Source of the DNA: UBA7662 sp943369355
GTDB lineage: Bacteria; Bacteroidota; Bacteroidia; UBA7662
Direction: 5' to 3'
Assembly: GCA_943369355.1 (NCBI GenBank)
Contig: CALRMX020000002.1
Location: 186,001 to 250,000 of the forward strand
Length of the DNA stretch: 64,000 nucleotides
Shown here: positions 9,082 through 17,825 of the stretch, piece by piece
How the letters are laid out: each line of letters opens with the position of its first letter
Numbering within the stretch: position 1 is the stretch's first letter
Translations under genes and position numbers: made by a program
Notes under the pieces: generated by a model
What the model was told of the DNA's origin: nothing
Databases searched by the model: none
What the model saw: only the letters and a program-made list of their open reading frames with translations

Positions 9082-10418
9082 TAGTCGGACGAACGAACAG
9101 TTGTGGTTTCGCCTATCCAGCAGCCCACCTTGTACGATGATCCTTTACCTATGTTGTTGAAGAATAAGTCCTCACTACGCGGGAAATAACCCGAGTACTG
9201 GTTTATCTTCTTATTCGCGTCGTCAGCAATCGATGGGTCGATACTTTTCGCGTACTGGTATTTATCTACTGCCGCCCAGAATACACTTTGACTTTCGATA
9301 CCCGATCCACACATCCTGCTGCTTGAAGCGTATAAGTCTCCAATGAAAAGGTAAGGTTTTCCCCATTTAGGCAACATCTTGGCTGCGTCGTATGCAGCGG
9401 CACGGGCCTTCGAGAACTGGTTGTTGGCACTGTATACCCCTGCAAGTTCGAAGGTGTATACAGCCTTGATAGAATCGCCTTCGGCTTTGCTGATGGCAGC
9501 TTCGTAATACCGCACAGCTTGCTCGCTGTTCGAGTCTTTGTACTTACGGCCGAGTACCAACGCCAGCGTAGCGGTAGGTGTATCCTTGTACTTCGACTCG
9601 GCTACCGAAACAAATATTTCTTTCGAGGTGCATCCTTTACTCAACAAGAGGCTGAACAAGAGGTCGCGCAATTCACGGTCGGCTGGGTTGGCTTTGTACT
9701 TCGCCTCGAAAAGTGATACAATTTCATCACAGTCTTTGATGATGTTGCCCGCCAGGTCGGCGTCGAGCGATTGTTTCGACTCCAAGTATTTTTCGGGGTT
9801 GTTTCCTGCCTCAACATTGTGCATGATGATGCGGTCCATCGATTCGTAAATTTCGATAACCTCTGGCTTGGTAAGTTTACCGGCCGAGAATTCTTTCAAG
9901 GCCACTTTAAAGTAGTACGGCATCACGAAATATTCTGTTTCGTTACCACCTAGTTTCACCGAACGTTTGAAGGTATTCAAAATGTCGATGTTGGGTTCTG
10001 GACGGAAATTGAGCATGTCTACTCCTTTACGACCGATGGCATTCCCTGCAGAAGCTGGGAAATTATCCGAACGCACATCGTAAATCATGAACAGGGTGTC
10101 GATGAGCTTGGCCTTCTTCGCAGCGTCTTTTTCTTTGCTGATGAAAAGTTTAAACATGGCCACGCCGTCTACGTGTGTCTGTTCGCGTGCACAAGGTGCG
10201 TTTTCGAACACATAACGCCATGGTTCGATGGCGGCATCGTAGTTCTTTTGTTTGAAAAATTCACGGTAAACGGAAATGTTCTGGATGGTTTTTACACTGT
10301 CCACCCCCCACTTTTTGTCGCATCCGTTTTTCAGTTTTGAGTCGGCACTGGCCGACTGTGCTCCGGCCATCAAGACGATAGCGAGGAGAAAGCTGAACAT
10401 TTTGAAATTCGTTTTCAT
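9081..10418 (-). CDS. Secreted TPR-repeat protein of unknown function
   Basis: A 445-residue protein with a signal peptide (MKTNFKMFSFLLAIVLMAGAQ, cleaved after ASA). The rest is helical with tetratricopeptide-like units, clearest at about 280-390 (ATLALVLGRKY, AVRYYEAAISKAEGDS, YTFELAGVYSANNQFSKA). The substrate or partner is unknown. Position between an outer-membrane protein gene (12 bp upstream) and lptC (1-bp overlap) suggests an envelope assembly or stability role, which is inference from context only. Confidence 0.8.
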   Translation of the reverse strand: MKTNFKMFSFLLAIVLMAGAQSASADSKLKNGCDKKWGVDSVKTIQNISVYREFFKQKNYDAAIEPWRYVFENAPCAREQTHVDGVAMFKLFISKEKDAAKKAKLIDTLFMIYDVRSDNFPASAGNAIGRKGVDMLNFRPEPNIDILNTFKRSVKLGGNETEYFVMPYYFKVALKEFSAGKLTKPEVIEIYESMDRIIMHNVEAGNNPEKYLESKQSLDADLAGNIIKDCDEIVSLFEAKYKANPADRELRDLLFSLLLSKGCTSKEIFVSVAESKYKDTPTATLALVLGRKYKDSNSEQAVRYYEAAISKAEGDSIKAVYTFELAGVYSANNQFSKARAAAYDAAKMLPKWGKPYLFIGDLYASSSRMCGSGIESQSVFWAAVDKYQYAKSIDPSIADDANKKINQYSGYFPRSEDLFFNNIGKGSSYKVGCWIGETTTVRSSD

Positions 10419-10430
10419 GACATGGTTTGT

Positions 10431-11717
10431 TTAATCGTATTTGCGCTTGATGAACCACCGGTCGTTCAGGGTGAAGGCTATCGAAACGCGGTTAAATTGT
10501 TCACGGATGAGACCATTGCTGGTAGTACCGCGAATACCGCCTTCGTAGGCTACACTCACTGCCGAATTCGAACGGCGAATCGGGAGCGTTGCTCCAACAG
10601 TTATGCCAACTTCGTTGATGGGTTGATCGCGAAGTTGTAAATAACTGCTGTTGTATCTGAAACCAGTCCGGTAACGGATGGTTTTGAAGTAGTTAGATTT
10701 TCCGGCGGCATTGGCGTCGGGAACGTACTGAGCACCACCCGAAAGGGTCATGCTGTTCCGCAAAGAGTCGGCTGAACCCAAGAAGCTGAAATCCGACCAA
10801 TCTTGCATACGCGCCTCTATACCAAAGAGCCAGCGGGTCCCTATTTCGTAGGTTAATCCAAAACTGTAAGCGAGTGGCAACAAAACTGAGCCCTTGGTCG
10901 ACGGCACATCCGATACGGTGTCGCGCACCAAAATGCTTCCCAGGCGGTACGTAAATCTATCGGCTAAAAAGGTGCGGGTTGCATTCATATTGGTCGGAAG
11001 TTCTACAACGGCACCAGCGGTGATTTTTCGGTCGTTACTCAATTTGCGGCGGTACTGCACTCCCAACTGGAAATTGGCATCGGCGAGGCGAACCTCGTCT
11101 TGAATGCGCACATTGAACGTTAACGTGGTGTCGGGGAATTCGATGCGGCGCTCTTGGTTGAGCGTTCCAAACAAAAAGTTAGCGGTAACCCCTACATGCC
11201 ATTGGTCGTTGATGCTATAGCCATTGGTTAAAAACACCCGGTTAATGCCGCCAAGTCCGTTGTACACTTCCTTCCAACTTTGGAACGATGAATCGACTTG
11301 CGTGCTGATGGCGTAATTGTTCGTGCTAAACGGCAAAAAGCCAAAGGCTGCTCCCCATTTTTTAGTTACCGGGAAACCCAGTACAAAATAGTTGATGTTG
11401 AAGTTCGACTGCTGTTGCGTTTGCGTATTGGAGCTGAGGGTGAGAAATTTTCCAGCTGCGGCAAATTCAAATGTAGTTAGGCGTATGCCCCCCATGCCTG
11501 CAGGGTTGGTGATGTTCAAGCTCAATGGGTCGAAATAAGCAACCGCCAGTCCACCCATACTTCTGTTGGCTACGAGGTTGAACGATTGTACCTCGCCCAA
11601 ACCAAACCTAGAGTAGGGCGTGCCTGCATTGGAGCTTTGCGCTTGCAGCAACACTGGGAACATAAGAAACGGTAAGCATTTACTTACCGCCGAAAAAAGT
11701 TTTATCAAGTAAGGCAT
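10431..11717 (-). CDS. Outer-membrane beta-barrel protein
   Basis: A 428-residue protein with a signal sequence (hydrophobic residues 13-25, cleaved near LLQAQ). The mature part starts with the pattern PYSRFGLGEVQ seen in FadL/PorV-like barrels of Bacteroidota. It continues as alternating amphipathic beta strands (FNINYFVLGFPV, WGAAFGFLPF, WHVGVTANFLFG). It ends in Phe-rich strands (RVSIAFTLNDRWFIKRKYD). It overlaps the end of coaX by 38 bp. I do not recognise a specific substrate. An uncharacterised transporter or a T9SS-associated barrel are both possible. Confidence 0.8.
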   Translation of the reverse strand: MPYLIKLFSAVSKCLPFLMFPVLLQAQSSNAGTPYSRFGLGEVQSFNLVANRSMGGLAVAYFDPLSLNITNPAGMGGIRLTTFEFAAAGKFLTLSSNTQTQQQSNFNINYFVLGFPVTKKWGAAFGFLPFSTNNYAISTQVDSSFQSWKEVYNGLGGINRVFLTNGYSINDQWHVGVTANFLFGTLNQERRIEFPDTTLTFNVRIQDEVRLADANFQLGVQYRRKLSNDRKITAGAVVELPTNMNATRTFLADRFTYRLGSILVRDTVSDVPSTKGSVLLPLAYSFGLTYEIGTRWLFGIEARMQDWSDFSFLGSADSLRNSMTLSGGAQYVPDANAAGKSNYFKTIRYRTGFRYNSSYLQLRDQPINEVGITVGATLPIRRSNSAVSVAYEGGIRGTTSNGLIREQFNRVSIAFTLNDRWFIKRKYD

Positions 11718-12417
11718 TCAGGCCGTATAACGCCAAATTAGGCTCGGCAAATATCTGTTTTTGAAGTCTTTTTTCAAAAAGAGCAGCGTCTCCTCCTGTT
11801 AAAATAACCGTTAATTCTCCGAATAGGGCCTCTGCGCTGCTGATACGCCCTTCTAATTCTGCCAACATTCCGCCAAAAGCGCCAGCCAATAAGGCCGTTT
11901 CGGTATCGGTTCCCCAATCGGGAGCTACTTTTTCAGCTTCGGGCAGCGGTAATCGCCGCGTAAAGGTGTGCATGGCTTGCAAGCGCATCTTGTAGCCTGG
12001 GCTGATGTCTCCACCCAGGTGGCGGCCTTCGACGGTTATCAAATCTGCCGTGATGCAACTTCCCAAACTCAACACCAAGGCCGCTTTTTTAGGAAAGCGT
12101 GTCAGCGCAGCAAAGATTCCGGCCTTGCGGTCTTGTCCCATGGTTTGCGGAGTGGTGTAGTCGCTCGGAAAAGGTAATTCGTCGTAAGGGGCAAAAAAGG
12201 TGTAATTGCGAATGTTGGCTGCTTGCAGGGCATCCATAATGGCTGCTTCGCTGAGCGAAACGGTAGCAAAAGCGGCCATGTCGGCACGTGGCAGCGTCTG
12301 CTGTAAGTAACTTTCGGTTGGGAAATACTGCACATCAAGCAGTGTGTCGCCTTGGAAAAGCGCTTGTTTCACGCGGGTATTACCAGCATCGAGTACAAGT
12401 CGTCGGTTACCCATCAT
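11680..12417 (-). CDS. coaX: Type III pantothenate kinase (CoaX)
   Basis: First enzyme of coenzyme A synthesis, phosphorylating pantothenate. The 245-residue length matches the family. The ASKHA-type nucleotide-binding motif DAGNTRVK is at residues 10-17, the GQDR motif is near 108, and GSCITADLI and GGDISPGYKMR carry the metal and substrate residues. Two ATGs occur in tandem (12417 and 12414); the first overlaps the birA stop (ATGA), so translation is probably coupled. The birA-coaX pairing, both cofactor genes, is common in bacteria. Confidence 0.95.
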   Translation of the reverse strand: MMGNRRLVLDAGNTRVKQALFQGDTLLDVQYFPTESYLQQTLPRADMAAFATVSLSEAAIMDALQAANIRNYTFFAPYDELPFPSDYTTPQTMGQDRKAGIFAALTRFPKKAALVLSLGSCITADLITVEGRHLGGDISPGYKMRLQAMHTFTRRLPLPEAEKVAPDWGTDTETALLAGAFGGMLAELEGRISSAEALFGELTVILTGGDAALFEKRLQKQIFAEPNLALYGLNALLDKTFFGGK

Positions 12418-13178
12418 ACAAATCGAAATTGAATTTCTTTGTGATTCATCACCAGGCGGCCATCGGGACCGTCGAGGAGCAGACGGCCGTCGGCATCTAC
12501 CCCGCGGAGCACGGCTTGCAGCTCACGGCCTTGCAGTTGGTACCGCCGCGATTCGTCGCGCCCAAGCAACTGCTGGTGGTAATCGGCTATAAGCACCGCA
12601 CTTTGTCGGGTTCGTAATTGTTCATACCGCCGCTCAAGGCTACCAAAAAGCGGGTCGAGCAGCTCATCGAGGCGGTAATACCGAGCAGTAACCAATTGAA
12701 AAGAAGTAGGGTTGGGAATACTCGACGGAAAATAGGCTTGATTGATGTTGATGCCGATGCCGACAACCGTTTCAGCTATCTTTCCGCCTTGCAGGCTGTT
12801 TTCGATGAGTAGGCCTGCCAATTTGCGGTTGTGGTAGTAGATGTCGTTTGGCCATTTCACCTTAACGCCTTGGCCCAGATACAAGCGGCAGAAATCGGCC
12901 ACGCCCAAACACAGGGCCATATTCAGCTGAAAATGGTGCTGGGCTGGCTGAAAGGCTGGTTGTAGATACACCGACAGCAATAAATTTTCGCCCTCATCGC
13001 TGAACCATCCCGCACCGGCCTGACCTCTTCCCTGGCTTTGGTAGTCGGCCAAGAGCACATAGCCTTCTTGCAGGCTTGCGTTGGCTAAGGCCCACAATTG
13101 GGAGTTGGTACTATCGGTTGAATGAAGTTTCTCGAAGCTCTTCCCGATATAGCGGCTGGTGACGACAGGTTTGTGCAA
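12414..13178 (-). CDS. birA: Biotin-[acetyl-CoA carboxylase] ligase (BirA), no DNA-binding domain
   Basis: Attaches biotin to acetyl-CoA carboxylase and similar enzymes. Residues include DSTNSQ, the biotinyl-AMP loop GRGQAGAGW, and the catalytic KWPND. At 254 residues, the ligase fold begins almost at the N-terminus, so the winged-helix repressor domain of E. coli BirA is absent (a monofunctional ligase). No ATG precedes the conserved core; the best start is TTG at 13178, inside the right half of the first arm of the palindrome at 13170-13202. The C-terminus overlaps coaX by 4 bp. Confidence 0.93.
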   Translation of the reverse strand: MHKPVVTSRYIGKSFEKLHSTDSTNSQLWALANASLQEGYVLLADYQSQGRGQAGAGWFSDEGENLLLSVYLQPAFQPAQHHFQLNMALCLGVADFCRLYLGQGVKVKWPNDIYYHNRKLAGLLIENSLQGGKIAETVVGIGININQAYFPSSIPNPTSFQLVTARYYRLDELLDPLFGSLERRYEQLRTRQSAVLIADYHQQLLGRDESRRYQLQGRELQAVLRGVDADGRLLLDGPDGRLVMNHKEIQFRFV

Positions 13179-13202
13179 AAGAATTAGCTACTTTTGCACA
13201 AA
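13170..13202. promoter_or_regulatory. 12-bp perfect inverted repeat in the birA/rsfS divergent promoter
   Basis: TTTGTGCAAAAG (13170-13181) and CTTTTGCACAAA (13191-13202) are perfect reverse complements separated by 9 bp. The right arm contains TACTTTTG (13189-13196), a match to the Bacteroidota -7 element TAnnTTTG, 20 bp before the rsfS ATG. The mirrored arm reads TTCTTTTG toward birA, one mismatch from the same element. There is no flanking T-run, so an operator or a symmetric divergent promoter is likelier than a terminator. Confidence 0.55.
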
Positions 13203-13216
13203 TCTAAACAATCGGA

Positions 13217-13573
13217 ATGGCTAAGGCTGCAAACAGCATCGAACAATACATCATTCACGGCATCCAGGAAAAAAAGGGCAAAAGCATTACCATGCTCAAC
13301 CTTACCAAACTCAAAGACCGTGTTACCGACACCTTCATTATCGCCGAAGCAGAATCGAGCACACAACTGAAAGCCATCGCCGACTCGGTGATTGAAGAGG
13401 TGAAAAAAGCCTCTGGCGAGCGCCCATGGTCGGTAGAAGGCCTCGAAAACGCGCAGTGGATTCTCCTCGACTATGTGGATGTGGTGGTGCATCTGTTTCA
13501 ACCACAGTACCGCGAATTTTACGGTATCGAAGAATTGTGGAACGATGCTGTGCGCACCGACATCGCTGAGTAA
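13217..13573 (+). CDS. rsfS: Ribosomal silencing factor RsfS
   Basis: A 118-residue protein of the RsfS/Iojap family, which binds ribosomal protein L14 and blocks subunit joining in starved cells. Conserved features are VTDTFIIAEAES, VIEEVKK, WILLDYVDVVVHLF and the C-terminal YYGIEELW-like segment (FYGIEELWND). It is divergently transcribed from birA and is the first gene of the plus-strand series leading to ftsH, whose start is 67 bp downstream. Confidence 0.95.
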   Translation: MAKAANSIEQYIIHGIQEKKGKSITMLNLTKLKDRVTDTFIIAEAESSTQLKAIADSVIEEVKKASGERPWSVEGLENAQWILLDYVDVVVHLFQPQYREFYGIEELWNDAVRTDIAE

Positions 13574-13640
13574 TGGGCTTCGATGACATTTTAAACTTTT
13601 CGGAGGCCGCTCGCGTTCAACACATCATTACTTCTCTTAC

Positions 13641-15662
13641 ATGAGCAAAAAAGAAACTACCAATAAAAAAGCCGCCGCTCCCAAGGCCGATGGCTCAAAA
13701 CCCCGCTTCAACTTTTACTGGATTTATGTGGTGATTGCCGTGCTATTTATCGGCATGCAACTGATCGGCAGCAGTGGCGGAACTAAAAAAATAGGCTGGC
13801 AGGAATTTAAAACCTCCATGCTCGAAACCGGCGAAGTCGACAAACTCGTGGGTTATCGCAAAGACGACATTTACGTAATAGAGGTGTTTATTCGCAAGGA
13901 TAAGCTCGATCAAAGCAAACACAAAGAAGTCAAGGAAGATAGCTTTACAGGCGTTTCTGGCCCACATTATTTTTTCACAGAGACTTCTCCGGAGGTGCTC
14001 GAAACCCGCTTGAACGAGGTGTACAAAGTACATCCCGAAATGAAGCAGCTGAGCGTGCAATGGGAAAGCAGACCGGATTGGTTCAGTGGCTTGTTGAGCT
14101 TTTTATTGCCCATGGCACTGATCATTGGTCTATGGTTGTTGTTCATGCGTCGCTTCACTGGAGGCGGCCAAGGTGGCGGCGGACAGATCTTCAATATCGG
14201 CAAAAGCAAGGCTACGTTGTTCGATAAAAACAGCCGTGAAAATGTAACCTTCAACGACGTTGCTGGCCTCGAAGAAGCCAAAGTAGAGGTAATGGAGGTG
14301 GTAGATTTCTTAAAAAATCCCAAAAAATACACCACACTCGGTGGCAAAATCCCGAAAGGCGTGCTGCTAGTAGGTCCTCCCGGTACTGGTAAAACCTTGC
14401 TTGCCAAAGCTGTTGCTGGCGAAGCGCAGGTGCCATTTTTCACGCTTAGCGGTTCCGACTTCGTGGAGATGTTTGTAGGCGTAGGCGCAAGTCGTGTGCG
14501 CGACCTCTTCAAACAAGCTCGCGAAAAAGCACCGTGCATCATTTTCATCGATGAGATCGATGCCGTTGGACGTTCGCGCTCCAAAAATCAGGTAATGGGT
14601 GGTAACGACGAGCGCGAAAGCACCCTGAACCAGTTGTTGGTAGAGATGGACGGCTTTTCGACTGATTTGGGCATCATCGTGATGGCTGCCACCAACCGAC
14701 CCGACGTATTGGATTCGGCTTTGCTTCGCCCGGGTCGTTTCGACCGGATGATTACCGTAGACAAGCCAGATATCGTGGGTCGTGAGCAGATTTTTAAAGT
14801 CCACCTGAAGCCATTGAAGCTAGGGGCTGATGTAAATGCGCTCAAACTAGCTGAACAAACGCCCGGTTTTGCCGGCGCTGAAATTGCCAACGTTTGTAAC
14901 GAAGCTGCCCTCATTGCCGCGCGGAGCGATAAAAAAGAAATTGCGATGGACGACTTCAACGCGGCGATTGACCGGGTGATTGGCGGCCTCGAAAAGAAGA
15001 ATAAAATCATATCACCCGAGGAGAAAAAGATTGTTGCCTACCACGAAGCTGGCCACGCCATTGCGGGTTGGTTCCTCGACAGCACCGATCCTTTGGTTAA
15101 AGTAAGCATAGTCCCACGCGGCGTAGCTGCTTTGGGTTATGCACAGTATCTTCCGAAAGAACAATACCTCTACACCACCGAGCAGCTGCTCGATAGTATG
15201 TGTATGACTTTGGGCGGTCGCGCTGCCGAAGAGGTGGTTTTTGGCCGCATCAGCACTGGAGCTCAAAACGACCTTGAACGTGTAACCCGTATGGCTTACG
15301 GCATGGTAACCCTCTACGGCATGAACCCCAAGGTAGGTCCGCTGTCGTTCAACGATCCGAACGGCGAATATCAATTCCGCAAGCCGTACAGCGAAGATTT
15401 GGCCATGACCATCGACCAAGAAGTGCGTTTGTTGGTGGAAAACGCCTATGTAAAGACCAAAGAACTTCTTGCTAGCCGTCGCCATGAGCTTGAACTCATT
15501 GCGCAAGAGTTGTTGCAGAAGGAAGTCATCTTCACTGTAGATTTGGAGCGTTTGATAGGTAAACGTCCTGGTCCAGATACCCATCTCACCGAAGAAATTC
15601 CACAGGTGGTGAGCAGCGAGGCTACCAACGACGATACACCAACCACCGAGACCGAAGCTTAA
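13641..15662 (+). CDS. ftsH: ATP-dependent zinc metalloprotease FtsH
   Basis: A 673-residue inner-membrane AAA+ protease that degrades misfolded membrane proteins and regulatory substrates. It has two transmembrane segments (about 24-44 and 148-168) flanking a periplasmic domain. The AAA domain contains Walker A GPPGTGKT (245-252), Walker B IIFIDEIDAVG (300-310), and second region of homology ATNRPDVLDSALLRPGRFD (350-368). The M41 zinc site is HEAGH (468-472). The Lys/Ala-rich N-terminal 20 residues and Thr/Glu-rich tail are variable. The next gene starts 5 bp after the stop. Confidence 0.98.
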   Translation: MSKKETTNKKAAAPKADGSKPRFNFYWIYVVIAVLFIGMQLIGSSGGTKKIGWQEFKTSMLETGEVDKLVGYRKDDIYVIEVFIRKDKLDQSKHKEVKEDSFTGVSGPHYFFTETSPEVLETRLNEVYKVHPEMKQLSVQWESRPDWFSGLLSFLLPMALIIGLWLLFMRRFTGGGQGGGGQIFNIGKSKATLFDKNSRENVTFNDVAGLEEAKVEVMEVVDFLKNPKKYTTLGGKIPKGVLLVGPPGTGKTLLAKAVAGEAQVPFFTLSGSDFVEMFVGVGASRVRDLFKQAREKAPCIIFIDEIDAVGRSRSKNQVMGGNDERESTLNQLLVEMDGFSTDLGIIVMAATNRPDVLDSALLRPGRFDRMITVDKPDIVGREQIFKVHLKPLKLGADVNALKLAEQTPGFAGAEIANVCNEAALIAARSDKKEIAMDDFNAAIDRVIGGLEKKNKIISPEEKKIVAYHEAGHAIAGWFLDSTDPLVKVSIVPRGVAALGYAQYLPKEQYLYTTEQLLDSMCMTLGGRAAEEVVFGRISTGAQNDLERVTRMAYGMVTLYGMNPKVGPLSFNDPNGEYQFRKPYSEDLAMTIDQEVRLLVENAYVKTKELLASRRHELELIAQELLQKEVIFTVDLERLIGKRPGPDTHLTEEIPQVVSSEATNDDTPTTETEA

Positions 15663-15667
15663 GCCTC

Positions 15668-16315
15668 ATGCGCGATACCACTAGCAAAGAAAAGGTACTC
15701 AAGCGCATACGAAAGGCGCTCATCCACCAAACCCCACCCAAACATCAAATGGTGGATTTGGAAGGGGCGGTATATCATAAAGTGGGTAACGATTTGGCTG
15801 TGGCCTTTGCCGAACGTTTGGTAAGCATAAATGGTCAGTTTGCGTTTTGCGAAAACATGCTCGACTTTGCCGACAACCTCATCTCGTTGGTACAGTACCA
15901 CAAAGCGCAGGAAATATTCTGTTTTGAACCTGCCATACAGGCTTTACTCGACCAAATTGAATTTCCGTACCGGAAAGACCGCGCGGGGATTGCTGATATG
16001 GAAATTGGCATCAGTTCGTGTGAAGCATTGGTAGCCCTTACAGGCTCGGTGATGGTTAGTTCGGCGCAGCAGCTGGGACGCACCATGACCATTTACCCAC
16101 CCATTCATATTGTGGTAGGTTATATGAACCAGTTGGTACCCGACCTCAAGGCAGGCTTTGACTTGGTTAAAGAGCGCCATGGCGGAAGGCTACCTTCGAT
16201 GCTTAGCAACATTACTGGACCAAGTCGCACAGCCGACATCGAAAAGACGTTGGTTTTGGGTGCCCACGGGCCGAAGGAGCTTTACGTATTTTTGGTTGAA
16301 GAAAATCCGGTTTGA
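15668..16315 (+). CDS. LUD-domain (LutC/DUF162-like) protein
   Basis: A 215-residue LUD-domain protein. The diagnostic region is GISSCEALVALTGSVMVSS followed by TIYPPIHIVVG, close to the LutC/YkgG pattern. LutC is part of LutABC L-lactate oxidation, but no LutA or LutB gene is beside it. It sits instead between ftsH (5 bp) and an LpxH-like gene (TTGA overlap). Stand-alone LUD genes beside ftsH occur in Bacteroidota, in my recollection; the function here is unknown and need not be lactate use. Confidence 0.8.
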   Translation: MRDTTSKEKVLKRIRKALIHQTPPKHQMVDLEGAVYHKVGNDLAVAFAERLVSINGQFAFCENMLDFADNLISLVQYHKAQEIFCFEPAIQALLDQIEFPYRKDRAGIADMEIGISSCEALVALTGSVMVSSAQQLGRTMTIYPPIHIVVGYMNQLVPDLKAGFDLVKERHGGRLPSMLSNITGPSRTADIEKTLVLGAHGPKELYVFLVEENPV

Positions 16316-17064
16316 ATCAGCGCAAAAACATATACTTCGCAAGCGATTTCCACCTAGGGGTGCCCGATTACGCCAGTTCGTTGGAACGCGAAAAGCGAGT
16401 AGTGGCTTGGCTCGATGAAATCAAACAAGATGCTGCTGCCATTTATTTGGTGGGCGACATATTTGATTTCTGGTTTGAATACAAGTATACCGCCCCGAAG
16501 TATTATACGCGCTTGTTGGGTAAAATCGCCGAGATCACCGATAGCGGCATTCCCGTGCACTACTTCATAGGCAATCACGATATGTGGACGTTTGGCTACT
16601 TGGAAAGAGAGTTGGGCGTGATTTTACACCGTGAAAATGTGAGCATACAATTGGCCAATAAACAATTTTTAATTGGCCATGGCGACGGCAAGGGCCCTGG
16701 CGATAAAGGATATAAGCGCTTAAAAAAAGTTTTTCGGTCGCCCGTATCGCAATGGCTTTTTGCCCGTTTGCACCCCAATTTAGCCTTTTGGATGGCGCAA
16801 TTCTGGTCGTATAAAAGCAGGGTGAACAACGATGATCCCTTGGAGTTTGTGAAGGAAAACGAGTGGCTGTATTTGTATTGTCGGCATAAGTTGAGGCAGC
16901 AGCATTTCGATTATTTTGTTTTTGGACACCGTCATTTACCCGTAGATGTGGCAATCGACGACAGTTCGAGCCGTTATATCAACCTAGGCGATTGGATTGT
17001 TCATTTCACTTATGCAGTTTTTGATGGCGATACGTTGGCTTTGCGTACTTATCCTGCTCGTTAA
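16312..17064 (+). CDS. UDP-2,3-diacylglucosamine diphosphatase-like metallophosphoesterase (LpxH-like)
   Basis: A 250-residue calcineurin-type phosphoesterase. Metal motifs in order: DFHLG (DxH), GDIFDFWFEY (GDxxD), GNHDMW (GNHD), a His in GHGDGKGPGDKGYK, and GHRHLP (GHxH). The DFWFEY and GPGDKGYKRLKK segments match Bacteroidota LpxH homologs that cleave UDP-diacylglucosamine in lipid A synthesis. It begins with a TTG that overlaps the upstream TGA (TTGA), so translation is coupled. The 3' end overlaps the next gene by about 50 bp. Confidence 0.88.
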   Translation: MNQRKNIYFASDFHLGVPDYASSLEREKRVVAWLDEIKQDAAAIYLVGDIFDFWFEYKYTAPKYYTRLLGKIAEITDSGIPVHYFIGNHDMWTFGYLERELGVILHRENVSIQLANKQFLIGHGDGKGPGDKGYKRLKKVFRSPVSQWLFARLHPNLAFWMAQFWSYKSRVNNDDPLEFVKENEWLYLYCRHKLRQQHFDYFVFGHRHLPVDVAIDDSSSRYINLGDWIVHFTYAVFDGDTLALRTYPAR

Positions 17065-17821
17065 GGGCGTTGCCGCAGGCGATAGCCTTCGGGTAGTTAG
17101 CAAAATTACACCCGAACAAAACGTTCGTGCTTTTTACATTGACGCACTTGACCAGCTGTATATACTTACCAAACAACATGAATTGGTGAAATACGATGTT
17201 GCTGGAAAATGGATTGGCAATCATCGCAACCAAGTGCTTGGTCCGCTACGCCAGGTAGACGTATCGAATCCATTGCAGTTGATGGCCTTTTATCCCGAAA
17301 GTGGGGTGATGCTCCAGCTCGACAATATGTTATATACCACCAACCGCTTTGAACCCGGCAAACTTGGCTTAAGTGAAGATGCGCTCATGTGTCGATCGTT
17401 CGACAACAACTTTTGGTTGTACGACGCAAGGGCGTTCAAACTTCGGAAGCTGGCCAAAGATTTACGTGTAGTGGTTGAAGGAGAGTGGATCCAAAATAAG
17501 TTGCAGTACGACCTCTCGCCCGAAGAACTGGTAGAGGTAGATGAGCGTTTGTATATGAACGACCCGAAACACGGCATATTCGTTTTTGACCTTTATGGAG
17601 CCTACTTAAAAACAATACCGTTAGTGGGTCAAAAACGAATTGCAGTATACCAAGGTGGGTTATATTTTACCCGAGAAGACCAGGTTTACCGTTACGATTT
17701 ACTCACCTTAGAACAACAAGAGCTAACCCTACCCGCAAGTATAAAAGCCAGTCAGCTTCAGTATAACCGCAGCGGGTTGTGGGTTTTCGACGGCGAAAGC
17801 GTATTTTTGCTGGCTCCTTAG
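17012..17821 (+). CDS. Hypothetical secreted protein, possibly beta-propeller
   Basis: About 269 residues with a signal peptide (AIRWLCVLILLVKGVAAG). The body alternates short beta-strand blocks with recurring YxYDxxG-like phrases (LYILTKQHELVKYDVAGKW, GIFVFDLYGAYLKTI, DQVYRYDLLTLEQQ). That pattern suggests a small beta-propeller fold, with no catalytic motif visible. The start is uncertain: a TTG at 16997, ATG 17012 and ATG 17024 are in frame, and all overlap lpxH. I chose 17012. It is followed 4 bp later by prfA. Stop codon is TAG. Confidence 0.65.
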   Translation: MQFLMAIRWLCVLILLVKGVAAGDSLRVVSKITPEQNVRAFYIDALDQLYILTKQHELVKYDVAGKWIGNHRNQVLGPLRQVDVSNPLQLMAFYPESGVMLQLDNMLYTTNRFEPGKLGLSEDALMCRSFDNNFWLYDARAFKLRKLAKDLRVVVEGEWIQNKLQYDLSPEELVEVDERLYMNDPKHGIFVFDLYGAYLKTIPLVGQKRIAVYQGGLYFTREDQVYRYDLLTLEQQELTLPASIKASQLQYNRSGLWVFDGESVFLLAP

Positions 17822-17825
17822 CCCA

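Noticed and set aside
15012..15584. 190-codon open frame antisense to ftsH
   Set aside because: The sense strand encodes highly conserved FtsH residues here; the antisense product is low in recognisable motifs. Long antisense frames also occur in gcvP, tsf and mfd for the same codon-bias reason.
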